NCBI GenBank assembly: GCA_017591395.1
Contig: WEDG01011587.1
Span: forward strand, 1 to 64,000
Length of the DNA stretch: 64,000 bases
Reading direction: 5' to 3'
Origin: Schistocephalus solidus
Taxonomy: Eukaryota > Platyhelminthes > Cestoda > Diphyllobothriidea > Diphyllobothriidae
The stretch's first letter is position 1; each line of letters starts with the position of its first letter. Shown piece after piece: positions 22,601 to 34,059 of this stretch. Made by a program: the position numbers and the translations under genes. The notes beneath the pieces are model-generated. The model saw nothing but the letters and a program-made list of their open reading frames with translations. It did no database searches and had not been told where the DNA came from.

Positions 22601-22744
22601 CTCCGTTTAAGAAGAATCCTCCATTTCTCCATGCAATGAGGGGAAGACGTCACATAAAATTTTATCATGCATACATTTGAATTTATAAAAGCTTCAAAAA
22701 CCATTCAGAAAAATGCATACGTCTTAAGCGGTCATTATTCCCAG

Positions 22745-22915
22745 TGCTGTTTTAGCAGGTGACTGGAAGGAAGCCGGCATCCCCTTGACGTAACAGAAAA
22801 ATCGTGGGATTACGTTGCAAAATAGGCAACATGCCAACCCCACAAAGGTGGTCTTCGCGAACCAAACCCACATTTCAGAATTTTTTTTTAACATTTCATG
22901 AGATAACACATCAAC
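22745..22915 (+). repeat. Interior-module copy of the foldback family
   Basis: This stretch matches 22050-22190 and 43995-44165: gccgNcatccccttgacgt, tNgggattaNgttgcaNNat, a short AT-rich middle, then ttcNtgagataNcacatcaac. It lies just right of the foldback element, so a second, broken copy is likely. Confidence 0.5.
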
Positions 22916-22919
22916 TGCC

Positions 22920-23400
22920 TTGCTTGCTTACAAGCGCCATTTGGACGCCTGAGCGCGGGGCGTAGGGAGGCGCAGGAAGAACCTTGTGCGTCACCCACCG
23001 AAGACACTCGCGTTCGCACCGAAGTGGCAACGTCATCTGCTTGTCTGCAAAGTCCCTCGTTGTCCTTCCTGCCGGAAGAATGAAATCGCCCCCAAGGGTA
23101 GCATTATTAAATTGTCAGGAAAGGAGCTGATATGAGAGTGCGACCGAGGCGCCTCCTTTAATGAGGTCTCATGGGTCTCATGGCCACGAATCCATGCAGG
23201 CAGCGCACTCAGATGAGGCGTAGGTTATACGCCTGGTGATCAGCTACAGAACCAGGTTCGAATTAATACATGTCGAACGTTCCGGCACCACAGCAGCTGG
23301 TTCATTTACGCGTGTGACAGATCAGTTCCCAAAACACAAAGGCTCCATAGGGGGTGGAGGTGTTCAAGACCAGGTTCAAGACCTACGAAGTTCTGATAGC
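22920..23400. other. Unassigned region
   Basis: A somewhat GC-richer stretch. No gene, RNA or repeat match is recognised. Confidence 0.4.
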
Positions 23401-23401
23401 A

Positions 23402-24890
23402 GAGATGGTGGAGACGGCAAAAAATGCGGATAGATTGATACAGTCTGTTTCGGACATTTTTGCCTTCATTCAACCAATCACTGGGTCTAGCAGATGGGTC
23501 ATTAGCACACCACCGAACCGAAGTTCATCAGTGCCTCGCCACCTGTCATTCTCTGTCGCTGCAGATCGGGTATTTATTCAAACAGGAATAGGCGCACACT
23601 GATCTATTGACTTGCTGAAGCAAAAAAGCTCCGTATGGGTGGCACAGGTCATGGACAGGCAACCAATTACCAGGCAAAAGCCGGCCAAGTTATAATTGCA
23701 GAGATGGTGGAGATGGCAAACATGTGGATAGGTTGATAACGGTTGTTTCGGGCTTATTCTGCCTTCATTCAACCAGGCATGACCCTGACTACCAGCTGGG
23801 ACTGGAAACAAATATGTGCACTTGTACGGTGCAGGTAGTCTACACACTGAGTCTAGCGGATGAGTCATAAGTACTTCATAAAACCGAGGTTCATAAATGC
23901 CAAGCCATTTGTTAGTCTCTGTCGCTGCAGATCGAGTTTTTATTCAAGTAGAACTGGACAAATACCGATCCATTGGTTATCATAACTTGGCCGACTTCGG
24001 CCTGGTAATTGGTTGCCTGGTCATGACCTTTGTCACCCATATGGAGCTTTTTTGCTTCAGGGAGTCAATAGATTAGTGTGCGCCTATTCCTGTTTGAATA
24101 AATACCCAATCTGAAGCGACAGAGAATGACAGGTGACGAGGCACTAGTGAACTTCGTTTCACTTAAGTTCCTATGACCCCTCTTCTAGATCCCGCCTGTG
24201 AACCATCCGCGCCATGCACGGACGCATTTTTGCGTTTCCCGTCCTAGCTGGTGTTCAGGTTTTTGATTGGCTGAATGAAGGCAGAATAAGCCCGAAACAG
24301 TATTATTTCAAACTACGCACACTTTCTGTCATCTCCCCCTCTGCTATCATACCTTGACCGACCTCGGCCTGGTAGTAAGTCGCCACCCAGACGATATTTT
24401 TTGCTTCGGGAAGCTGATAGATCGGTATGCACCCATTCATGTTTGAACTCCATGGGTATTTAGTTTGCGTCACGCAGACATTCCTCGGATGACATATGCA
24501 AAACTGGGTATTCACGGAAAATCGATAAGATTTCCAGCTTGCCGGTCCCGGCTAATTCAAAAACCGTATAATGACCGTTTTCTGCTTTTTATTCTGTTAA
24601 TATTTAACCCGTTTCAATGAAAGGTTTGGGTAAGTCTACCCTCAACAGCAGAGGTAAGTTCAAGCGAACTAAATCGGCTAATTATTCCATGACATCCCAA
24701 ATCCTTTAGCGGACGGTGATGAGGGTGCAGTCCTTTTAGTTGTTGCAGAAAAATTTTCACGTTGCCTTGTATTAGTGCATGCTTGTGTTTCCGGTACCGG
24801 ATGGAAGACTGATTGGCTGAATGAAGGCAGAATAAGCCCAAATCAGTACAGTATCGATTGACCCGCATTCTCTGCCTTTTCATTCAGTTT
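23402..24890. repeat. Cluster of four copies of one repeat, two direct and two inverted
   Basis: Copies 1 (23402-23700) and 2 (23701-23980) run on the plus strand. They share agagatggtggaga, ttgccttcattcaacca, tctgtcgctgcagatcg and tttattcaa. Copies 3 (23981-24310) and 4 (24340-24890) are inverted: gattggctgaatgaaggcag, aataagccc, ttggccgacttcggcctggtaa, tttttgcttc. The arms at 23548-23695 and 23981-24134 form an inverted repeat of about 150 bases. No coding content or tRNA-like head is seen, so the class of repeat is unknown. Confidence 0.8.
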
Positions 24891-24899
24891 GCGCTCAAA

Positions 24900-25650
24900 G
24901 GAATTTTCATGACAAAAGAACCCTATTTATTGTCAAATACTAGCATAAAATGTGTATACTAAAGGTAGGGGCAAACTGGTTAGATTTTGCCTTGTTAAGA
25001 GTAACCATTCCAGCTGTGTTTACGTCTAGATGTAAGCCATGTATTTTTTCAGGTAAGAGGACGTTGAAATAATAGCAAAATGCCACAGGTTGGCAGGTGA
25101 AGGTATATTTGGTATCAAAACATTTAAATAGGCAACTGTGAACATTTTTGAAGGGTCTTAAACCTTCGAGGACTTAAGCCATTCGCGGGTAGCTGGGGCT
25201 CCTAACACTCGCTAATACCGGGGGTCGACTGAACATACTATTCAAACAAATGTCTGGAAAAGTGTGTGAAGATATAAATATTATACTCCAGATACTTGTA
25301 AATTTAACGAGGTCACAAGTTACTACAAAGTGAATACATAGAAAAATTATTATCCATTAATAAAGATGTACTTAAAAAGTAATGGCCTTACTGACGTAAT
25401 TTACACAGGGATAGCAATATTGAAAGCATCATCCCAAACAGCATTTTTTATATTGAGCACGTACTGAATAAGAAACTACCGGAATACCCTCGGAAGCAAA
25501 CTCTCCAGGAATATTTTAAAGAGGAGGTACAACCTTCCTTGTTGAATTTCCAGATTGGATTAACTTGGCCACAGTGTAACCACAATGACCCGAGGACCTG
25601 CGGCGTTTGCACTTGAACTTTAGAAGAAGATTACCGACAAAGGCAAGGAA
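24900..25650. other. Unassigned AT-rich region
   Basis: No gene or repeat match is recognised. Confidence 0.45.
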
Positions 25651-25654
25651 GATT

Positions 25655-26080
25655 GGAATAATCTTTTCTGGTTTATTAGCCGTCATCAGTCAGCCATACC
25701 CAACCACAGAGAGTGCACCAACCGCGACTCAAACCCGTGTCCTTTTGCTTAGAAGTCCAGCGTTCAAACCCCCTGCGCCACTGGCTCATTTTCTCGTCGG
25801 TTTACATCGGGAATGTTGACACTGGCGGATTGACGCTTCACCGATCGGTTACGGGACTCGCTAGTCCCGCTCTGCCTTGGGGCTCACTCTCGAGCCCCTC
25901 CAGCAGCCGCACAGTGGCCATTAGTATGCCGGCAAAGATAAGGGAGACTGGGATGGCCATTTACGGCTCATTTGCGGTTACCGACCAGTCATACCCAACG
26001 CCATATGATGCACCACCCGAGACTCAAACCCGTGCCCTGTTGATTAGACGTCCAACCCTTTGTTGGCATTTGCCTTCTGA
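25655..26080 (-). repeat. Composite SINE in H-T-H order
   Basis: Read on the minus strand, 26075-25925 is an H module with B box gggtttgagtctcgg. It runs straight into a T module (cactgtgcggctgctgg, ggggctcgagagtgagcccc, cgatcggtgaagcg) at 25910-25840. A second H module follows from about 25815 to 25655. This shows tandem growth of the two-module unit. Confidence 0.85.
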
Positions 26081-26099
26081 GCAAAACTTTATGGGGCCA

Positions 26100-27715
26100 T
26101 AACAGGATTAATACAATGATCCGCTCCTCAACGGAAATACCGCAGAACACGCCCCCCTTCCCCTCAACGCGAAAGACACTGCAGGATTGCAGCTTTTGCA
26201 CACAGGAAGTTAACAATTTTTATGAATCCCAACAGGCACCAAAACGCCCACTGTCACTCCCCGCGGTCGGCGCCTCGCTAAGCCAAAGCATGCAAACGCG
26301 CCATAACTTTGCAGGTTACTCGAGGTACGTAGCAACCACAACCACCACCACCACCACCACAGACGTAGGCGCGAGGCGGTGAACAAGTCACTAGTACCAC
26401 CGCCCCTCCTCCCAACTGTCACTTTTTTGGGGAGGGGAAGCGTTGCGACTCGGATGCCGTTCTATACGAGGGGTAGGGAGACGGGGGAAGCAAGTGCCGT
26501 CCATCACGCCTACAGCACTCACACTCCACCACGTCAGGAAGATCACGAACAACATCCAGCTGGGCCTCAGGAGAAACGATGCGTCCGCTGGGCTCCCACG
26601 ACTAAAACAGTGTGGGGGGGGGGAACTCGCGAGTTCATTGTTATGCTGTCCGATTCAGAGAGAGAGAGGGTTGGTCGCCAACCCCTGTTTGCATCTTCTG
26701 CCTCTAGGGGCAAGGGGAAAGTCCAATTGATGACATACTATGAGGATAGCATGCACCACGCATAGTCTTTAATGTTTTTCTGGCAGACTGCGGTAAAAAG
26801 ACAGCTCCCACGACTAAGAGCCTGGGGCTGCGTGACCTCCACAGTTGTGTCGAGGTTACACAGCACACTCTGTCGAAAGCACGGGTAGCAGTTAAAAGCC
26901 CAGACACGTGTTTCGCTGATATTCGGCTGCTACATGACACAACTGCGCAGAGTTCGACTCATCGGTGGCCCGCCAGCCTTCCTTGTGTGCTTTGTGGTAT
27001 ATACTCCAGCTGAGAAATTGTTGCCTTTAATTTCTCAGAGATAAACCGTTCACTTGATGCAGTTTGCTGACTATTACGTCGTTATCCCGCTTTGGCTGAT
27101 AGAATCCAGCCCAAAAATTCATAGCAAATTTCAGTTTGCGCTGTCGAGCTTGGTTTAACCAGATTTACTCCAAGTTAGAGACCACATTCTGAGGAGGTCC
27201 AAAAGAAGCCAATCTGAATTTGTTTTGGTTGTTCTGACTCTGGCGCATTGCTGCAAAATTTGTTGCGGCGTGCAAGTCAATAGCTGTCTGCTGACTGCCA
27301 TACCCTCAAGCTTGAGATTTTATTTTTTCCACTCTGAGAGGCGGTTCCGATGAAGTTGCAGGGTAAAATAATGTGTGCCACACATTGATTAGAGGAGAAA
27401 TGGAGGTCGCTGGTGAGCGGAACGGAGTAATCGTCACTAACCAAGGTCTATCCGAGCATATTGTGCCAGTTCGGCTAGATCCAACCAACTGGCGTGAAAG
27501 GAGCGTAGGAGGACACCTCTCGAAGCGACTGATTGCCGAGGAAATAATTACAAACACTGGCAATCAGAGACGTGGACAGCACTGTGGCTACAAGCAGTGA
27601 GTGATTGACCTAACCGTTTTGGGTTCAGTCAGCCCAATAGCCAGGTCATCAACACCTAGCGGCATAAGTAAACTGGAAATGAACGCTCTGCCAGTGGAAA
27701 GATCTTAAACAACAT
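26100..27715. other. Unassigned region with a short (ACC)n tract
   Basis: Several open frames of 70-128 codons overlap on both strands, none with a motif. A small (ACC)n microsatellite lies at about 26334-26361. The 27306-27600 stretch is open on both strands for 75-85 codons and might be an old element fragment, but I cannot name it. Confidence 0.45.
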
Positions 27716-28140
27716 CAGGCACTAGACACAATCGCAAGCAAAATGTATTTATAAAAGGAGTCTTGGAATCAGCTTTATCAATTCCAAAGGAGAGAGTTAA
27801 GCATGACCTAGACCCTCTAAAAGCGTATGTTAAAGCTTTGTTAAGGGACGATGAGTCAATTAACATGCTCAAAGCATAAAGAATACGGAGGGCTCAGCCA
27901 GTGCCAGGTTCAAATCCTCAACCCCTGAAGCCCAGGCACAGCTCCTGCTACAGAGGAAATCATCTCTGCGGGATCTGCAACCCGAAGTGCTTTTTTTCAG
28001 CCGGATTACGAGCCGAGGTAGCAAAGGAAAATGAGATATTTGGTAATAAAACTGGAAAAATGAATGAGCAAAGGCGAAAAACGCCTCAAAATAAGAGACG
28101 GACAAATAGTTCAAGTCCAATGAACACTTCTTTGGCCGAA

Positions 28141-28410
28141 GAGGGAGGACATATTACTTCTGGGGGACTTTAACGCTCCAGGACTAGACTAGAAGATCCC
28201 CGTGGCAAACGTTCCATTAACATTATTTGACCACTAGTTTCTACAATTTATTCAAGACGAATACCTTGTTCAGCACATACAATTCGGAACAAGATTGTGA
28301 GAAGGACAACGATCGAACTGTCTAGATCTCGTCTTCAGTAAAGACGAAGGAGTCATGAAGGAAGTTAATGCACAACTTCCACTCGGCTTAAGTGAGTATA
28401 TAGCTTTTAC
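28141..28410 (+). pseudogene. APE endonuclease end of the CR1-like LINE
   Basis: The frame reads EDILLLGDFNAPGLD then a TAG stop where this class usually has Trp. It continues VANVPLTLFDHQFLQFIQDE and CLDLVFSKDEGVMKEV and LGLSEYIAFTC. GDFN is the conserved catalytic motif of the exonuclease-endonuclease-phosphatase fold, and S-(D/E)-(H/Y) near the end is the usual final motif, here degraded to SEY. At least two stops interrupt it. Confidence 0.75.
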
Positions 28411-29159
28411 CTGTGTGTGCTTGTAACGCACCAAGAGACTGAACAGGTTGTTTAAGTGGATTAAAGACTGACTTTTGGCACGAACTCAGGATGGGGTCGG
28501 AGTGATCGAATGTCGCTGAAGATGCCGGTGCCCCTTCCATTCGCAAACGCTGACCCCCGTCCCCACGGTTATCGTCGCTGCATATTGTATCGTTTCCCCC
28601 GCTCAATGTCAGCATCCCCTCGTCCCGACCCCGCAGTTGTCCACAGCTTTGCACTCCCCACCGGTTATCCAACGGACATGACAGAATTGCCCCCACTCCA
28701 TACGGTACATTTCTACATGTAACGCTCCCTTCCTTATTTTCTATTGTACCCTTTCATACATTTATATCCTTCTTATTAGTAGAATCCATTTCATACATTT
28801 CTGTCGTTTCTTCTAATGACCGTTGCTTTTTAGTGATCGGCATGGTGCTTTGAGACTCTGTTCATTGCGCGCACCAACTAATAACGACTTCAGTTGCGTT
28901 ACTCGCCCATTTGGGTGAACCTCGAAGTCTTCGGCCGCTACATGCACTCTCCTATTGAACACAAAATCCCAAATAAAAAGGCGCAGAAATGATTGGAAGT
29001 GTGATTTTAACGCAATCAGACGTGCGAGGAACCCTTGTCAGTTAAATTGACAGATTTAAAAGATTTCTGGCAGTATTTTCGGGGGATTATAGAGCATCTA
29101 GTCGAATCCCATTGCCCTAATAGTGCTCGGCCGCCGTGGGTCACTCCGATGACAAAAAA

Positions 29160-30640
29160 TCACGAAGAAGAAGCGGAGGCTGTGGAAAAAGTACAAACAT
29201 TTTCATGATTCAAAGACATTCGCCGAATATAAGGGACGACGAAATAACTGCCGCAAACAACTATGGATTGACAGAACTTCGTTTGAGTGCCGTCTGACAT
29301 CAGAATCCATCATTTGCCCCAAGAAATTCTATTGGTACCTCTACAGTAGGAGAAAATACAGGGATGATATTGCGTGTCTAAAAGACAGCCTTGGAAAATT
29401 ACTAGTTGAAGGGCCACAGAAAGCTCAATTACTGTCTCAATTTTTGCAATTGGTTGTTACGGTGGAATCCCCAGAAGAAAATCTAAGAGTTTGAAATGGG
29501 CCGAGATACTGCCTACATTACAACCGTTGCCTTTTCGGTCGAGGAAGTTAGACGCATTCTCAGTCAAATTAAGCCGGACAAGTCTCCTGGACCCGGTAGG
29601 ATTCCTGGGCTGGTACTTAAGGAACTATCGAAGGAGCTGTCAAACGTCTTTCAATTCTCTTTGAGCTGTCAACGAGAAATGAGAGACTGCCATAACAGTG
29701 GAAGCTAGTCAACCTCCTTCCTTTGTGTAAGAGAGGTAGCGGGCTGACAGCAAACAACTTCCGGCCTATCAGTTTGACTTGCCTCTCATGCAAAACGATG
29801 GAAGTCCTCGTAGAGTGCTATACAACATGTTTGACGTAAATAACATTCTAAAGAATTTTCAACATGGGTTTCGGAGAGGCCGCTCCTGCCTCTCAAATCT
29901 GCTAACTTGCCTGGAGGTCTGGACCAGGACTTCAGAAGAGGACTTCGAGGTCGATATCATGTACATCGACTTCTGCAATACATTCGACACTGTTCCGCAC
30001 AGTGCATCTGTATCGGAAATGACATGTCAGACTGGGTGAACGTGACTAGCGGTGTGTCTCAAGACTCAGTTCTCGGACCCTTTATCCTATACGTTAATGA
30101 CAGCCTACAGGAATTAAACTGCGGTAAAGTAATGTTTGCCTTCGATGTTAAGCTCTGGAAAGTCATTAAGGGAACGAACGATAAAAAGCCCTTCAAAATA
30201 ATTTGCACCGATTGCAAACGTGGTCCGAGAAATGGCTCCTCGAATTCAACGTGCAGAAGTGTGCCAGCCTTCATCTGCGTCCAACCAACTACAACTCAAA
30301 TGAGGGCATCAGGGCATATCACCTAAAAGGTGTTACTCTTCCCGCAGAATCTTCACAGAAGGATCTCGGGGTTTGGATACAGAGCAACATAAAACCAGCA
30401 GTGCACTGTACGAAGGCCGCAAAAAATGCCATGGGAGTATTACATGCAATCAAAAGGACATTGTAACCTTTGACAAAGACCTTTTTGGAAGAGTTTACTG
30501 TGTCTCATTGTGTCTTTCCGAAACTATCGCATCCAAATACCGATGCCATTTAAGCATCATTGGAGGCCGTTGCCGTGGTGGACTTCACCCGAATTTCTCA
30601 ACAACGCGTGCCACAACACGTCTACTTACTGGTTAATAAA
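29160..30640 (+). pseudogene. Reverse transcriptase of the CR1-like LINE (broken)
   Basis: Recognisable blocks are KFYWYLYSRRKYRDDIACLKD (29317), SVEEVRRILSQIKPDKSPGP (29535), NNFRPISLTCLSCKTME (29755), HGFRRGRSCLSNLLTCLEVW (29862), VDIMYIDFCNTFDTVPH (29952), VTSGVSQDSVLGPFILYVND (30044) and then FNVQKCASLHLRPTNY and KDLGVWIQSNIKPAVHCTKAA (30363). The expected FADD is AFDVKLW at about 30140, so a catalytic Asp is lost. Frame changes occur at about 29640, 29700, 29820 and 30030. Confidence 0.8.
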
Positions 30641-30649
30641 TCAGTACAA

Positions 30650-32150
30650 AGTTAGAGTGTACCAAAATTTGTCCTTCCTTTTAATCGTGCCAGCGTTGAC
30701 CATTGGACTCGCACTTGAGTGTCTGTACTTGGCTGATCGACCAGTGGTTGCAAATGCCCGGAGAGGCAACTAACTCACAACGTGACGAGATGCTTGACTG
30801 GAGAGCTAATAACTATGAAACTTTATTCAACTTGCGAGAGACTTTCACGACCCAACGAATTCGTCTGCGTGTAGGAGACCCATCGACGGCCCTAATCCGG
30901 GTTCCTCTCGCCAGTTGAAACAGTTGGCGAATGTGAATGGAGCATCCAGGCATAGCCTGAGGAGGTACAAATTGAAATGTGCAGTCACCTCCCTCGCCTC
31001 CATAACTATCTTATCATGTGATTGGCTGGGAGAGAGGATCAGTGGCAGATCTCGTGGAGGGTCGGGCTTAGAAGTCAGGATCGAGGGGACTCGACATGAT
31101 GCTGCGCAGCAGCACTTTCCTCTTGTTCTTGCGTCCAGGCGGAATCGCCTCAAAGAGCACACTCTACAGCACAATTACATCGCTAGCAGTCAACGTAGAC
31201 TCTTATAGTGGTTTTACCCCCGTGTGAAGTCATCAGCCAGCCACAGATCGGGGCGGCGACAACGATTGCCTACTTGCAGAGAGAGGGTAAGTCGGAGGTG
31301 GGGGGAGGTTAGAATATGAGGCGACCACGTGACAGAGGCATAGACAAACTTTGTCATACTGTAGTGTCAAACAACTCTCCAGCCAGGACGTGACACAAGT
31401 GAGGTAAAATTAGGCCAAGGAAAAAACAAATTGCTGTGGACAAACCGAGAGGGCGGGGGAAGGGCGGAGGTTCGGGTGGATAATAACAGCGGCCCGAGAG
31501 GCAGACAAACAGAGGCCATCGAGGAGGAACAAATGCAGGCGTTCACAACACAAAAAGAGTGCGACAAAAATGCCGTTCAAAGGAGGAGGGAAAGAGAGAA
31601 AAAACTGCGAGCCAGAATGAGGTGAGAAAGCGCGGGATCATCAGGGCGAGCCGGTGAACTTGGTATTGTCAAGTATTAATACGGAACGTGTTCCAGCTGA
31701 AATAAGAGTAGCAACAGAGAAATTGAATACAAGAATAAGGCCGTATGAACGCAAACGACATGTGCCATGAAATAAAAATCACAGAGTTTCCTAGTGGCCC
31801 AATTTTGGAACCATATTCAACAAGATTTCAATGTTTTAGCGTTTGACTACTTTAAAAAATGTAGCAGGGGTATAAAATTAAAATGAACGTGATAGATGCT
31901 AAGGCAAAAGAGAACCACTCGCTCGTATAAAAGCGCAGTTGCGTTCGCAGCTGCTTTAAGGTGTAGGGGCACACAGCAACCAACGAAACTCAGAAGCCTA
32001 TTTAGAGCTAACCGATTGGCTCATTTTAGGGTAAAGAAAGCATGGAAAGGACAACTTTAGCTCCTGTGAACGACGGGCTAAGGGGTGGAATGTCATTTCC
32101 TGCATCAACGGGACGTTTGTGATAGTCTTTCGGTCACTCCAAACTTCGGG
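30650..32150. other. Mostly unassigned region
   Basis: Open frames at 30703-30918 and 30845-31208 have no motif that I recognise and probably derive from element debris. The candidate exon at 31480-31621 is listed separately. Confidence 0.4.
31480..31621 (+). CDS. Candidate exon, charged helical segment, unknown protein
   Basis: The open frame ending here encodes a strongly charged, helix-prone stretch (QTEAIEEEQMQAF, then VQRRREREKKLRARM). It stops exactly at a strong splice donor, gaatgag followed by gtgaga. The start is not resolved; an acceptor at cgagaggcag near 31504 is possible. I do not recognise the protein. The composition alone could come from purine-rich DNA, so this is weak. Confidence 0.22.
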
Positions 32151-32156
32151 AATAAG

Positions 32157-32385
32157 CATGATCCGACAGTTCGACCGCCGTAGTCCGACGATGTCCACCG
32201 TATGCTCCATGGGAAAGTGGAGCAGGGACGGTGACTTGCACGTGATTAAGTTTAAAGTGATAGTAGACTTGCGCTGCATCTACCGCACTCTCTCCTCCTC
32301 CCCACCTGAGCCCGGTGTCAAGACAGAGTCAAGAAGACCGGAGGCGGGAGAGGACGCAGGTGGCTGGCGCGGCCGGGTCCCCTAA
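32157..32385 (-). repeat. Unit b of the a/b repeat, 3' part, inverted
   Basis: Read on the minus strand this matches unit b: gccagccacctgcgtcctctc, cctccggtcttcttgactctg, gggctcaggtggggaggagg, gagtgcggtagatgcagcgc, and the end near catacggtggacatcg and tcgaactgtc. The 5' part of the unit is missing. The 3' end is at the same place as in the other copies. Confidence 0.8.
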
Positions 32386-32389
32386 GTCT

Positions 32390-34055
32390 TAGCCGCCCCT
32401 AGGCGTGCCACCATATCTCCATGTTCGGCATTTGTTATGGGAGCACAACCCGAATAACACCTGCCGTGTCCTAATGTGGCCCCCGTGTTGGTCCAACGCA
32501 TCTACCACGTGGTTCGTTTAGGGAGCAATAAGCATGATCCAAAGGGCATAAGTCACACTTGGCCACTGGTGACGAAAATTCTACCTTATTCCACAAAATC
32601 CACTTCAGCGATTGGAAATAAAATTGCGCTGGACGGATCGAGGTGACCAGCAAGGACGACGGTTGGGATGAAGGTTGAAACGACAAGCTCCCAGGTTTCG
32701 ATTATGACCATAATACGATCTCTGCTCGAGGTAGTTCATGAGCTGAACGATTCTACCTGACGACTCTGTTTTTAAACAAAGGCTGAAGCCACCATACGTC
32801 ACCCACTACGACCTGCTAAAACATCATGCTACGAGCAGAATGGTCACCCTATAAATAACAGAAAATTTCTTCAAATATAGTCTTTTACAACGGACAGCAG
32901 AATCAAGGGTCCAGAAGGTCAAACAAAAAATAAAATCATCCAAAATATCTGCCAGAACTTTCCAGTCACTACTGAGAACTAAGCGTTTACTGGGTGCTCC
33001 GACCGCTACGTAGATAACGACCTTCGGCGCGTTTGCAAGCCTTAACAGTGCAGTAAGCGCAAATGCCCGGAACGCCAGACCATGAAAAACGCGCGACTGG
33101 AAGAGCTTACATGCCGCACACTCGACAAGACGATGGATCCGACCGAATACACATTATCGTTCGGCGGTGATCCAGTAGCATGTACTTCATTTTATAAATT
33201 GACGTTTTGGACTATAGTTGCCAACTCTTCCACGATGTTTGCGTTTGTGAGTATATTTAAATAAACTTTCGAGTTGCTTCACACGAGGTCATTCTTATCT
33301 AGAAGAGACAACCGAATGCAAAATTCATCCCTCAGTGCTGGGTTACAATCGTAGTTTTCCTAAGGCACTGTAAAAACACGACGTTTGTTAATAAACAAGA
33401 CAGTGATATTCCAAAAAAATGGTTAAACCGCCGCTTATGTTGCCCTGAGGACCCAGTGATGAGACGAACCCCTCGCAGATGTCTAGGCTTTTAGCTAGTA
33501 CCTGTGAGGTCAGTATGGTGTATCATGCTACTTCAAGATATAGGCCTAGCAGCCCCCTGTCGACAGTTTAATGAATGTTACACAGTTATCCCGCTGTGGT
33601 TAATGGAATTTGAGTCAAACATTCCTATCAATTTTCGAACTGAGCCTATAAAGCTTCATTTCGACTGACTTACCCCGAGTCAGCGTTTAATTTCTGAGGA
33701 TATTAGCAAAGTAACAATTTCGAAACTGGGGGACCCACAGATGAGCTGAACCCCTCGAAGCTATATCACTCGGTGTAAGAAAATATCGGCGAAACATACG
33801 TGTCTGGGCTTTTAGCTATTACCTGTGTTGTCGGCATGGCTAATCCTACAACAAGCCTACTGACCGCATTTCAGTGGCCACATAACCTCGCATTTTCATC
33901 ACGCCTAACACACGGTTACGATATTCGATCATATTTATTGCAAGTTGACAAAAAACAGTTTGGAATGCCCGATTACTTAACTCATGCAATGTCGTATCGA
34001 AATTTTAGGTAGTAGTTTGAACCGATTTGAAGCCTAGAAAGCGTTCAACTCAATT
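32390..34055. other. Unassigned region
   Basis: No gene or repeat match is recognised. Open frames are all below about 75 codons. Confidence 0.45.
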
Positions 34056-34059
34056 ACAC

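Larger units (their letters stand above)
27720..30640 (+). mobile_element. CR1/Jockey-like LINE, decayed
   Basis: A decayed non-LTR retrotransposon on the plus strand. Order of parts: end of an APE-type endonuclease (GDFNAPGLD near 28165), a 500-base stretch without recognisable coding, the RT lead-in (KKRRLWKKYKHF near 29170), RT blocks, and the thumb region (30203-30470). Many stops and shifts make it non-functional. It is the most complete of the three fragments of this LINE class in the window. Confidence 0.8.

Noticed and set aside
23402..24890. CRISPR-like array
   Set aside because: The repeats are long, diverged, partly inverted and without regular spacers, in a eukaryotic genome.
26334..26382. 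Short Thr-rich coding exon at the (ACC)n tract
   Set aside because: A simple repeat with no splice signals or conserved context.
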